A DNA stretch of 25,227 nucleotides from assembly GCA_003123965.1 (NCBI GenBank), contig NNSL01000238.1, forward strand, positions 1 through 25,227, written 5' to 3'. Each line of letters starts with the position of its first letter. The stretch's first letter is position 1. The notes below the pieces were generated by a model, which saw nothing but the letters and a program-made list of their open reading frames with translations, was not told where the DNA came from and made no database searches. The stretch comes from Balneolaceae bacterium SMO_bin1 (GTDB lineage: Bacteria > Bacteroidota > Rhodothermia > Balneolales > Balneolaceae). A program made the position numbers and the translations under genes. Shown here one piece after another: positions 9,031 to 17,769 of this stretch.

Positions 9031-9864
9031 ATGAGTATTTCTGCAAAAGATGTAAAAAAACTACGTGATGAAACGCAGGCCGGCATGATGGACTGCAAAA
9101 AAGCCTTGAAAGAAGCTGACGGTGACTTTGAAAAGGCTATTGAAATTCTGCGCAAGAAAGGGCAGGAACTTTCAAAAAAACGTTCTGACCGCGAAGCTAA
9201 CCAAGGGTTAATTCTTGCCAAAGTAAGCGACGACGGCAAAAAAGCAGCCGCACTGGAAATCAACTGCGAAACCGACTTTGTTGCCCGCAACGAAGATTTC
9301 CAACAACGAGCAGAGCAGTTTCTTGATCTTGCTTTCGAAGAAGAAATTGACAATACCGAAGATCTTCTCGGAGCTGAGCTGGACGGCCTCAAAGTTGCCG
9401 ATCGCCTGAAAGACATGGTGGGCAAAATTGGCGAAAAAATTAAAATCAACAATGTCGTGCTCGTCAAAACCGACGGCGAACTTGTTTCTTATATTCACCC
9501 CGGCAACCAGCTGGGCGTACTGGTCGAGTTCGAAGGACCGGTTGAAGACGAGGAAATTGCCAATGACGTTGCCATGCAGGTAGCAGCCATGAACCCCATG
9601 TCTGTGAACCGCGACGGTGTGGACAGCTCTATCGTTGAAAAAGAGCTCGAAATTGCCAAAGATCAGCTTTTGAATGAAGGAAAGCCCGAAGAAATTGCTG
9701 AAAAAGCATCACAAGGTAAACTGCGCCGCTTTTATGAAGAGCGCGTGCTGCTCGAGCAAAAATTCGTGAAAGATAACAGCGTTTCCGTTCAGGACTATCT
9801 AAAACAGAACGATACACCGCTTGTGAAAGCCTTTTACAGGCTGCAGCTCGGTGATGAAGAGTAA
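9031..9864 (+). CDS. tsf: Elongation factor Ts
   Basis: Guanine nucleotide exchange factor that recycles EF-Tu-GDP during translation. It has 277 residues, close to the usual 280-300. The N-terminal UBA-like domain contains VKKLRDETQAGMMDCKKALK. The core signature ALEINCETDFVARNEDFQ at about residues 73-90 includes the TDFVAR residues that contact EF-Tu. The C-terminal half has SYIHPGNQLGVLVEF and the helical VEKELEIAKDQ region, ending in KAFYRLQLGDEE. It is paired with rpsB. A strong terminator begins 14 bases after the stop, marking the end of the rplM-rpsI-rpsB-tsf transcription unit. Confidence 0.98.
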   Translation: MSISAKDVKKLRDETQAGMMDCKKALKEADGDFEKAIEILRKKGQELSKKRSDREANQGLILAKVSDDGKKAAALEINCETDFVARNEDFQQRAEQFLDLAFEEEIDNTEDLLGAELDGLKVADRLKDMVGKIGEKIKINNVVLVKTDGELVSYIHPGNQLGVLVEFEGPVEDEEIANDVAMQVAAMNPMSVNRDGVDSSIVEKELEIAKDQLLNEGKPEEIAEKASQGKLRRFYEERVLLEQKFVKDNSVSVQDYLKQNDTPLVKAFYRLQLGDEE

Positions 9865-9877
9865 GGAAACTTTTCTC

Positions 9878-9910
9878 AAAAAAGGCTACCAATTCGGTAG
9901 CCTTTTTTTT
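9878..9910 (+). terminator. Rho-independent terminator after tsf
   Basis: GGCTACC (9884-9890) and GGTAGCC (9896-9902) form a perfect 7-bp stem with a 5-base loop, followed by eight T (9903-9910). Six A precede the stem (9878-9883) and can extend the pairing. This separates the ribosomal protein/EF-Ts unit from pyrH. Confidence 0.93.
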
Positions 9911-9968
9911 ATGCTTAAGAGATTCGCTTGAGAAGAAATTTCGAATTTAAAATATCATACGGCATATA

Positions 9969-10697
9969 GTGAAAAACCAAAATTACCAGCGCGTACTTCT
10001 TAAAGTGAGTGGAGAAGCGCTGCTAGGCGAACAGGGCCACGGCATTGACGGCGACATTCTTACCCATTATGCAAACGAAATTAAATCTGCCCACGATGAA
10101 GGTTACGAACTGAGCATCGTAATTGGCGGAGGCAATATTTTCCGCGGTGTAAAAGGTGCAACCGAAGGCATGGATCGCGTGCAGGGTGATTATATGGGTA
10201 TGCTCGCAACCATGATTAACAGCATGGCCCTGCAAGATGCCCTTGAACGCAAAGGCGTACAAACCCGGTTGATGTCGGCCATTCGAATGGAAGAAATTGC
10301 CGAACCATACATCCGCCGGCGTGCCATTCGTCACCTCGAAAAAGGACGCGTTGTTATTTTTGGCGCCGGAACAGGAAACCCATACTTCACAACGGATACG
10401 GCCGCCTCACTGCGTGCCATCGAAATTGACGCCGAGGTTATCCTTAAAGGTACCCGTGTTGACGGCATATTTGACTCCGATCCCGAGAAAAATCCGGATG
10501 CCGAAAAGTTTGAAACCATCTCCGGAGATGAAGTGCTGAGTCGCCGCCTGGATATCATGGATCTTACCGCTTTTACGCTATGCCGCGAAAATAAAACGCC
10601 AATCGTTGTATTCAACATGAACCAGATTGGCAATTTAAAGAAAGTACTTTCAAGTACCGATGGCGTTGGGTCGCGGGTAGTTTGGGAAGAAAGTTAG
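9969..10697 (+). CDS. pyrH: UMP kinase
   Basis: Cytosolic hexameric kinase that converts UMP to UDP with ATP for pyrimidine nucleotide synthesis. It belongs to the amino-acid kinase fold, not the adenylate kinase fold. It has 242 residues. The phosphate-binding [19 protein letters not shown] is at the N-terminus; [34 protein letters not shown] and [15 protein letters not shown] follow. The start is GTG 9969, which puts the conserved KVSGEAL segment at the normal distance; no ATG is available near it. The gene follows the tsf terminator by 58 bases, so it should have its own promoter, although no convincing one is visible. frr lies 117 bases downstream, as in most bacteria. Confidence 0.97.
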   Translation: MKNQNYQRVLLKVSGEALLGEQGHGIDGDILTHYANEIKSAHDEGYELSIVIGGGNIFRGVKGATEGMDRVQGDYMGMLATMINSMALQDALERKGVQTRLMSAIRMEEIAEPYIRRRAIRHLEKGRVVIFGAGTGNPYFTTDTAASLRAIEIDAEVILKGTRVDGIFDSDPEKNPDAEKFETISGDEVLSRRLDIMDLTAFTLCRENKTPIVVFNMNQIGNLKKVLSSTDGVGSRVVWEES

Positions 10698-10728
10698 TTT
10701 TGTTAAATTCATTCTTGATTAACGAATC

Positions 10729-10765
10729 GGAATGAGTACCCCTTGTTGGGTTGCGTATCATTTCC
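10729..10765 (+). other. Hairpin in the pyrH-frr gap
   Basis: GGAA (10729-10732) pairs with TTCC (10762-10765), TGA (10733-10735) with TCA (10758-10760), and ACCC (10738-10741) with GGGT (10748-10751) around a 6-base loop. No T tract follows. It could be an RNA element ahead of frr or chance; it is weaker than the element before rpsB. Confidence 0.3.
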
Positions 10766-10814
10766 GGGAATTTATTGCGCATATACCAGTTTAACTTAAC
10801 CAATTAGCACTATT

Positions 10815-11384
10815 ATGATACCTCCAGAATTACAAAGTATTATTGACAAAACGGATAAGGAAATGAAAGAATCCGTTCAATATTTCAAAAAAGAACTTTC
10901 GCGCGTGCGAGCCGGAAAAGCGCAAACCTCTCTGCTCGATGGTATCAAAGTGGAATACTATGGCTCGCAAACCCCGCTTAATCAGCTGGCGAATGTAAGC
11001 GCACCCGAGCCGCGGCTGCTCACGGTTCAACCTTACGACAAGTCCTCACTCGAACCTATTGAAAAAGCTATTATGTCTAGCGGACTGGGCCTGAATCCCA
11101 GCAACGACGGAAACATTATTCGAATACCGCTTCCAATTCTATCAGAAGAACGGCGCCAGGAGTTGGTGAAACATGTGGGTGATATTGCTGAAAAAACGCG
11201 CATCTCCATCCGAAACACCCGCCGCGATGCTAATGAGGAAATCAAAAAGAAAGTACAGAGCGAATCGCTTTCCGAAGACGCTAAATATGAGGCTGAAGAA
11301 GAGATTCAGAGCATTACCGACAAGCACACAGAAACGGTAGACGAGCTAATGGAAAAGAAGGAAAAAGAAATTCTTACCGTTTAG
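10815..11384 (+). CDS. frr: Ribosome recycling factor
   Basis: Mimics tRNA and, with EF-G, splits post-termination ribosomes. It has 189 residues; the family is about 185. The long three-helix-bundle sequence is clear: KELSRVRAGKAQTSLLDGIKVEYYG near the N-terminus, the beta-rich middle PLNQLANVSAPEPRLLTVQPYD, then LNPSNDGNIIRIPLPILSEERRQ and the final long helix ending VDELMEKKEKEILTV. The start ATG 10815 gives MIPPELQSII; no Shine-Dalgarno. It is downstream of pyrH as usual. smc follows after 87 bases on the same strand, so co-transcription of the two is possible. Confidence 0.97.
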   Translation: MIPPELQSIIDKTDKEMKESVQYFKKELSRVRAGKAQTSLLDGIKVEYYGSQTPLNQLANVSAPEPRLLTVQPYDKSSLEPIEKAIMSSGLGLNPSNDGNIIRIPLPILSEERRQELVKHVGDIAEKTRISIRNTRRDANEEIKKKVQSESLSEDAKYEAEEEIQSITDKHTETVDELMEKKEKEILTV

Positions 11385-11471
11385 CTAGCAATTCAAAAAT
11401 CTATTAGACATTTCAATAGCGTACCAAAAGTAAACTTAATATTGAGATGCTGGTGATTTGAACATTCACCT

Positions 11472-14400
11472 ATGTATATATCTGAGCTAGAATTACAGGG
11501 ATTTAAAAGCTTTGCCTACAATACCCAGGTAACCTTTGACCAAGGCATTACGGCTATTGTAGGGCCCAATGGCTGCGGAAAATCCAATATTGTTGATGCC
11601 ATGCGCTGGGTTTTGGGCGAACAACGGCCTACCCTGCTGCGCTCATCAAGTATGGCCAACGTAATTTTTAATGGTACTGCGCAGAAAAATGCGCTGGGCA
11701 TGGCTGAAGTATCCCTCACCTTTGTGAACAATAAAGGTCTGCTGCCAACCGAATACAGCGAAGTAACCATATCGCGAAGGCTGTACCGCTCCGGAGAAAG
11801 CGAATACCTGATTAACGGTACCACCTGCCGGCTCAAAGATATAATGGACTTGTTCATGGATACCGGCATGAGCTCCGACGCCTATTCAGTTATTGAGCTC
11901 AAAATGGTTGAAGAAATTCTCACCAACAAAAACAACGACCGGCGGCGACTGTTTGAAGAAGCAGCCGGTGTGACACGCTACAAAGAAAAACGCAAGAAAA
12001 CACTGCGCAAGCTCGACAGCACGCAGGAAGACCTGCAGCGCGTGGAAGACTTGGTGATTGAAATTCGAAAGAAAGTACGTTCGCTAGAACGTCAAGCCGA
12101 AAAAGCCCGAAAAGCAAAAAACTATCGTGAAGAGCTTACCCGGCTTGATAAAGCTTTTAACAAGCATAAATACCAGAACATACAGGACGAACTAGGTCCG
12201 CTTAAGGAACGCATCAAGAATGCGGAAAAAGAAAAGAAGGAAATTCTCTCCAAAATTGAACAGCTCGAGGAGGATGAAGAAACGGTTCGTGATGCGCTAA
12301 ACAAAAAAGAACGCAACGAGGCCGAAGCCCAGCGCAGGGTAAGTCAGCTTGCTACAACAGTGCGAGAAGCGGAAACTGAGCTGCAAATCACCAAGGAAAA
12401 GATTAATACCGAGAAAAATATCATTGAGCAGTACACCGATGATATTGAACAGGCCAAGAACGACCTGGAAGAGCTGCGCGCCCTTTTTGACCGCAATAAA
12501 AAGAGCTCGATAATTTTGACGCTGACCTGAAAAAGGCGAAGCATAATCTCGAGGATTCCAAAGAGAAATATTCGTCCATTCAAAAAGAGTATTCCAAAGA
12601 GCGCGAAGCCCTTAAAGAACTTGAAAATGCTCTGCAAGAAGCCAACCATGAATTAAATCAGCTGCAAACCAAACGCATTAAAATTGAGTCGCGACTGGAG
12701 AATACCGATGAAGAAATCGAACGCCTGCAACATGAACGTAAAAATTTAAATCAGGAAATAGAGGATCTTAAGCACGACAAAAAAGATCTGGACGAAAAAA
12801 TTGGTCAAGCCCGCACTGACTTGGCTAAAAAAGAAGATGCACTGCAGCAGGCACGACAAAAACGGGAAACGCTTGGAGAGCAACAGAACGAACTAAAAGA
12901 TCAGCTCCGCAAACAGCGAAGTGAACTCGATTCACTTACATCCGAAATTGATTTACTGCAGGACATCGCCAATTCGAACGAAGCGTTTCCATCAAGCGTA
13001 AAATACTTGCTTGAGCATCATGCTGATGAATTTAGCCTGCTCGAAGTAGTTTCAAACATACTTTCTACCGATGAAAAGCACGCCGTAGCGCTGGAGTCGG
13101 TATTGGGCAACGCGCTCAATTTTGTGGTGGTACAGTCGCTGGATGAAGCACGCAAAGCCGCGGCACTGCTTAAAGAAAGTGAGAAAGGTAAGGCAACCTT
13201 TATTCCCCTAAATCGACTTTCCAACTCCTATGAAACACACCCGGAAGCGCTGAGCCATCGCGTTGAAACAGCATCAAAATTTGAATCCATCAACCAGCTG
13301 TTACTTGGGCAAGTCCGCGTTTTTGATTCGGTTGAAAAAGCGTTTAAAGAGCAGGAAAAAGGCATTACGGGCGTCACCCTTAATGGGGAGGTTATAACCG
13401 GTCAGAAGTTCCTGCAGAGCGGCAGTGCAGGCAAAAATGCCGGCATGCGTGTTGGGCTGAAAGACAAGATTGAAAAGCTTGAAAATAAAGCGTCTACCGT
13501 TTCAGCCAAGATTAAAAAAACCGAACAGAAGCTGGATGAAGCCAAGCAAGCGCACCGGGAAATAGACATCCGTGAGCTGGAAAAGGCGCTGGCTGAAAGC
13601 CGGAAAAATGTGCGCAGCAAAGAAGATTTGGCCAACAGTTACGAGTCGAAAATTCAGGTTTACCAGAATAACATCGAAGAGCTTAAAAAGCGGGCCGAAT
13701 CACTCAAGGAAACCAAAAGCAGCTCTGGTGATGCGCTGAAAGAGCTGGCCCCGCAGCGTAAAGAGCTTGAAGAAACGATCGACGAGCTCAGCGATCAGCA
13801 AAACGAAAAGAAAGAAACGCTAAGCGAGCTGGAAGAAGAGCGATCCATTGCCCAGAGCCGATTTAATGATGCCCGGCTGAAGCATCAAAACCTGAAAAAC
13901 AAGGTTGAAAATCACGAACGGGATATTCGTCGCGCCGAAGAGGGTATCAAAAACCTGAAACAACGGCTTGAAGAACGCTCGGAAAAGAAAAAGCAATCGA
14001 AAGCGCGGGTAAAAGAATATAAAGAGAAAATAGAAACGCTTGAGAAGAAGCTGACCTCCGCAAAAGAAAAAAAGAAAGAGGCAGACGAAAAGCTGGAAGA
14101 AGCCAAGGCCGCCTCAGCACGGCAGCGTGGCAAAATCAATGAGGTGGAAAAAGATTTAAAAGAGGTGCGCCGGCAGAAAGAAGTGAATATGGAGCTGGTT
14201 CATCACCTTTCCATGGCAAAGGAGAAGTTTGAGATGCAGGCCAATAACATCTCCGATCATGTGTGGGAAACCTACGAGATTCTTATGGACCAGATTGAGG
14301 CCGCCCTGCCCGAGGATAAAACGCCGGAAGAAGCCAAGGAACGCATCGCCTGGCTGCGGCAAAAGCTGAACAAAATCGGGGAAGTGAATGCGCTGGCGGT

Positions 14401-14989
14401 AGAAGAATTCGAGGAAGAAAAAGAACGGCTCGACTTTTACGAGGAACAGATTGACGACCTGCATCAGGCGCGCGAAGAGTTGGAAGAAACTATTGCGGAA
14501 ATTAACAAAACAGCGACCGAACGCTTCAATAAAACATTTGAGAAAATACGCACGAATTTTCAGGATGTCTTTCACACGCTATTTAACGAAGATGACTTCT
14601 GCGATCTGACCATCGATGAAGAGGCTGAAGATCCGCTGGAGGCCAAGATCGAGATTGAGGCTAATCCGCGCGGTAAGCGGCCCTCCACCATCAACCAGCT
14701 TTCGGGCGGGGAAAAAACGCTGACCGCCATTGCGCTGCTTTTTGCCATTTACCTGGTGAAACCTTCTCCGTTCTGCGTGCTTGATGAGGTGGACGCCCCG
14801 CTGGATGATGCCAATATTGAGCGCTTTGCCAATATGATTCGCCGCTTCAGCGAAGACACGCAATTCATCATCATCACACACAATAAAAAAACCATGAGTA
14901 AAGCCGAAATGATGTACGGCGTAACCATGCCGGAAACGGGCATCAGTCGGCTGGTGGGCGTTAAAATGGACGAAGTGATGGAAGCCTAG
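11472..14989 (+). CDS. smc: Chromosome partition protein SMC (one apparent frameshift)
   Basis: ATPase of the condensin-like complex that organises and segregates the chromosome. The N-terminal head has Walker A VGPNGCGKSNIVDA at residues 30-43. A long charged coiled coil follows, then a hinge (about residues 500-680, including EVVSNILSTDEKHAVALES and NALNFVVVQSLDEA), a returning coil, and the C-terminal head with signature NQLSGGEKTLTAIALLFA and Walker B FCVLDEVDAPLDD. The frame shifts near 12509 in the first coil, where one base appears to be missing. Restoring one base (TCG GAT in place of TCGAT) gives KKSSDNFDADLKKAKHNLED, and the frame is then open to 14989. The corrected length is about 1172 residues, normal for SMC. 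A truncated 352-residue product would lack hinge and C-terminal head, so a sequence error is far more likely than a real break. Confidence 0.95.
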
Positions 14990-14995
14990 TACTGG

Positions 14996-15023
14996 CATCA
15001 TTACTGTGCTATACAGCATGATG
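14996..15023 (+). other. Hairpin just after smc
   Basis: CATCAT (14996-15001) pairs with ATGATG (15018-15023), and CTGT (15004-15007) with ACAG (15013-15016), around a 5-base loop. It starts 7 bases after the smc stop. There is no T tract, so it may be a Rho-dependent or RNA-stability hairpin rather than an intrinsic terminator. Confidence 0.35.
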
Positions 15024-15085
15024 TTCAAGCCAATTCTTCGTATATTTATCCTTTGACAAATCTTAAATAAGTTTCCCGATCATTC

Positions 15086-16336
15086 ATGGGTCGCAAGAAG
15101 TTTGACATCCCCGAAATGTACCAGTCGCCGATTATCCGCAAGGTAAAAGAGGCGAATAAAATTACGGATCCCACTAAGAAAGATCTGGAGCCCAGTGTGC
15201 TCGATTTTGGCCCGGTGCGGTTTCTCGTGCCCCGCCACTTTGGATTTTGCTACGGCGTAGAGAATGCCATTGATATTGCCTACAAAGCCGTGGCGCAAAA
15301 TCCCGATAAAGATATTTACCTGCTCAGTGAAATGATCCATAACCCTACGGTCAATGAAGATTTGCTGGACCGCGGGGTGCAATTTCTGTTTGAAACCGAC
15401 GGCACCGAGCTCATACCTATTGAATCGCTGGATGAAGATGACATTGTAATTGTGCCCGCGTTTGGAACCACGATTGAAATTCAGGAAAAGCTACAGGCGC
15501 AGGGCATCGATCCGTATGAATTTAACACCACCTGCCCATTCGTAGAGAAAGTGTGGAAACGCGGCACTCAGCTGGGCAAGAAAGGATATTCACTGGTGAT
15601 TCACGGCAAGCATTACCACGAGGAAACCCGCGCCACTTTTTCGCACAGCGCCGATCATTCGGAATGCGTAGTTGTGCTCAACCCCGAAGAAGCGCAAATT
15701 TTAGCTGATATTATGACCGAGAAGCGTCCGCTCAAAGATTTTGAAGAGCACTTTGGTCACAAAAGTACCGAGGGTTTTGACCCGCTTGAAGATCTTAAAC
15801 AGTTCGGAGTGATTAATCAAACTACCATGCTGGCTACCGAAACCCAGCAGGTAATGGATATTCTGAAAGAGGCGGCTATTGAGCGCTTCGGCGAATCGGA
15901 TATACTCGATCACTTTGCCGACACCTCCGATACTCTCTGCTATGCCACCAATGAAAATCAGTCGGCCACGCTGGCGCTGGCTGAAACCGATTCGGACCTG
16001 GCCATTGTGGTTGGCGGCTATAATTCTTCAAATACCATGCACCTGGTGGAAATTCTGGAAAATCATTTTCCTACCTATCACGTGCGCGATGCCGAAGAGT
16101 TTGACGATCCCCAACAAATACAGCATTTCGACCAATGGGATAAAGAGGTCAAGCAAACCGAGAATTGGCTCCCAACAGATAAGCAGCCGCTTACTATTGC
16201 CATTACCTCAGGCGCCTCATGCCCGGATGTACTGGTAGATGAAGTAATCCTGAAAATTCTCGACTTTTTCAGTAACACTCGATCAGTGGATGATGTGATT
16301 CTTCCGTTTGAGGAAAAGCTGGATGAAGTAGCGTAG
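15086..16336 (+). CDS. ispH: 4-hydroxy-3-methylbut-2-enyl diphosphate reductase (LytB)
   Basis: Iron-sulfur enzyme of the last step of the MEP isoprenoid pathway, making IPP and DMAPP from HMBPP. The three cluster cysteines are visible: C55 in RHFGFCYGVENA, C150 in NTTCPFVEKVW and C285 in SDTLCYATNENQ. Also present are IHGKHYHEETRAT, NQTTMLATETQ and VVVGGYNSSNTMHL, and TSGASCPDVLVDEV near the end. At 416 residues it is about 100 longer than the E. coli enzyme. The extra N-terminal part and the HEET form of the active-site loop resemble the long cyanobacterial/plant-type IspH. The start ATG 15086 follows smc by 96 bases. A convergent hairpin lies directly after its stop. Confidence 0.95.
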   Translation: MGRKKFDIPEMYQSPIIRKVKEANKITDPTKKDLEPSVLDFGPVRFLVPRHFGFCYGVENAIDIAYKAVAQNPDKDIYLLSEMIHNPTVNEDLLDRGVQFLFETDGTELIPIESLDEDDIVIVPAFGTTIEIQEKLQAQGIDPYEFNTTCPFVEKVWKRGTQLGKKGYSLVIHGKHYHEETRATFSHSADHSECVVVLNPEEAQILADIMTEKRPLKDFEEHFGHKSTEGFDPLEDLKQFGVINQTTMLATETQQVMDILKEAAIERFGESDILDHFADTSDTLCYATNENQSATLALAETDSDLAIVVGGYNSSNTMHLVEILENHFPTYHVRDAEEFDDPQQIQHFDQWDKEVKQTENWLPTDKQPLTIAITSGASCPDVLVDEVILKILDFFSNTRSVDDVILPFEEKLDEVA

Positions 16337-16391
16337 TTTAGGCTGAGGTACAGGTTAAGGTTAAGAATTGCTAAACTTAACTCTGCCTAAA
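16337..16391. terminator. Candidate bidirectional terminator between ispH and the YbbR gene
   Basis: TTTAGGC (16337-16343) pairs with GCCTAAA (16385-16391), and inside it GTTAAG (16360-16365) pairs with CTTAAC (16376-16381). This fills the whole gap between the two convergent genes. No long T tract exists on either side, so termination may be weak or Rho-assisted. GGTTAA occurs twice in tandem (from 16353), which also suggests a degenerate palindromic repeat. Confidence 0.45.
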
Positions 16392-16399
16392 TCTTGTTC

Positions 16400-17395
16400 T
16401 CAATTCTCGATGATTGTAAAATAGGCTACTTCACGGGGTTGGACCGAACGAATGCGAATGTAAGTAGCTCCGGTCATTTTCTCAATTTGCGGGGCCACAA
16501 AACCGGTTGTGTCCTGCTGAATTTGTTCGTAATTCACGTAGGCAGTAAAAGTTTGCCCTTGGGTAAAGTCGGCATACTCATCTAGGGGTACCCGGTACTT
16601 CACATCAACCGAAGACGGGCTAAAGGTCACTACGTTTCCAACCGGAAAATCACGGGTTTCAACTTCTACATTCACTTCTCCTTCGGTGAATTCTACCACT
16701 TCGGCTGCATACTGCACACTGGTTTGCGATAAGGTGACTAAAGAGCTCGGCTCTTGCAGGTTAATAGTAGTTGAAAGGTTTTCATTTACGTTGCTAAACG
16801 TAAGCGATTCCGTAGGCCACTCTGAAATATCGGCGATATGTGAGGCCGCTCCGCGTATTGTCACACTGTCGGGTTGCAGCCTAGGCTGAGACAAAAATCC
16901 ATACTGGCTGGCAAAAGAGATATCAACATTGGAAACTACCGGCACTTTTTTCGACTCCCTTGGCTCCATTTTCACCTGCAGATAAAGCGGCTCAACCGTT
17001 TGTACGGTTACATTTGAGACCCCACTGATTTGGCGCTGGGCCTGCTCAAACAGGTTCACCTCTTCTCCTGAAACATCAAGGTAGAGTTGAGGCGGGTTAT
17101 TATACATGCTTATCAAATCCCAGCCGCTGCCGTTAATATTTGCAGTTACCGTTTCGGGCAGCTCTTCTGCCAGTGCCAGATCTGCCGTAACATTGCCAAC
17201 TTCAATTGGTAGTTCAATGCCTATGCTGTATTCTCTGTTTAAATTCACCAGCATCCAAAGCGCAAAGGCAAGCACAATTGAGATGGCAAACACGACGATC
17301 TTTTCGCGTTCGGTGCCCTCGGGATCTTCAGAATCATCATCGCGCGATAATGATTCCCAGAAATCTTTGATTCTATCTAAATATTTATTGCTCAT
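16400..17395 (-). CDS. YbbR-domain membrane protein (CdaR-like)
   Basis: Single-pass membrane protein with a cytoplasmic N-terminus (SNKYLDRIKDFWESLSRDDD), one hydrophobic span (KIVVFAISIVLAFALWMLV), and an extracytoplasmic region of repeated YbbR-like beta domains. Motifs such as ELPIEVGNVTADL, PVVSNVDISFASQYGF and LQPDSVTIRGAASHIADIS recur in YbbR repeats. In Firmicutes the YbbR protein CdaR regulates the c-di-AMP cyclase CdaA. In this phylum the role is less clear, and no cyclase gene is in the window. I prefer the ATG at 17395 because it gives the typical short polar N-terminus and has an AT-rich leader. An ATG at 17428, directly after the dciA stop, would add 11 residues. It is the last gene of the eno-recF-dciA unit. 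Confidence 0.85.
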   Translation of the reverse strand: MSNKYLDRIKDFWESLSRDDDSEDPEGTEREKIVVFAISIVLAFALWMLVNLNREYSIGIELPIEVGNVTADLALAEELPETVTANINGSGWDLISMYNNPPQLYLDVSGEEVNLFEQAQRQISGVSNVTVQTVEPLYLQVKMEPRESKKVPVVSNVDISFASQYGFLSQPRLQPDSVTIRGAASHIADISEWPTESLTFSNVNENLSTTINLQEPSSLVTLSQTSVQYAAEVVEFTEGEVNVEVETRDFPVGNVVTFSPSSVDVKYRVPLDEYADFTQGQTFTAYVNYEQIQQDTTGFVAPQIEKMTGATYIRIRSVQPREVAYFTIIEN

Positions 17396-17428
17396 CACGT
17401 GTAATAAATAAGTACAAAACAGCGGCAT

Positions 17429-17731
17429 TCAGGACCGCACGACAATCTCTTTGATTACTTTTTCTCCTACCTTGTCATTTAATTTTTTTGCAATGCTGTA
17501 ACGCTTCATATGAATTTCGTTGCGCCATGCCGGGTTTTTTACGTGCACAATTAAATTTCCGTGCTCAAAATGTACATTTCGCGACTGTTCGGCAATGGCT
17601 GCGCCTACGGTTTCCGGCCAGAGTGATAAAATCATACCCCGCTTCAACCGCTTGCGGTGCGGCACGCTGTCCAGAAAATCTGTAAGAACTTCTCTTAGCG
17701 GCTTTGGCGGATCGGATCTGAAGCGAGCCAT
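17429..17731 (-). CDS. dciA: DciA-like replicative helicase loader (DUF721)
   Basis: Small DUF721-domain protein of 100 residues. In bacteria lacking DnaC or DnaI, DciA interacts with DnaB helicase and helps load it at the origin. The domain core is visible: PLREVLTDFLDSVPHRKRLKRGMILSLWPETVGAAIAEQS, followed by HFEHGNLIVHVKNPAWRNEIHMKRYSIAKKLN, with the conserved Trp-Pro of the LWPETVG segment and the NPAWRNEI strand-turn-helix. It lies 38 bases after recF and directly before the YbbR gene. A recF-DUF721 pairing is common in Bacteroidota and Actinobacteria. The helicase-loading role is family knowledge, not visible in sequence. dnaA lies 5.3 kb away, in keeping with a replication function. 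Confidence 0.88.
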   Translation of the reverse strand: MARFRSDPPKPLREVLTDFLDSVPHRKRLKRGMILSLWPETVGAAIAEQSRNVHFEHGNLIVHVKNPAWRNEIHMKRYSIAKKLNDKVGEKVIKEIVVRS

Positions 17732-17769
17732 AATTCAGTTATTTTTAATATGATTAAATCGCTATGCCG

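Noticed and set aside
9928..9958. TTGAGA...TATCAT as pyrH promoter
   Set aside because: The spacing is 19 bases and both boxes are imperfect; AT-rich chance is likely, although pyrH must have some promoter after the tsf terminator.
12821..12823. An independent SMC-like gene starting at 12821
   Set aside because: The frame is open back to the break near 12509 and continues the coiled coil of the upstream part, so it is one smc gene with a frameshift.
14156..15028. Minus-strand frames opposite the smc 3' half
   Set aside because: They are antisense shadows rich in Phe, Leu and His, as expected from the reverse of a Glu/Lys-rich coiled coil.
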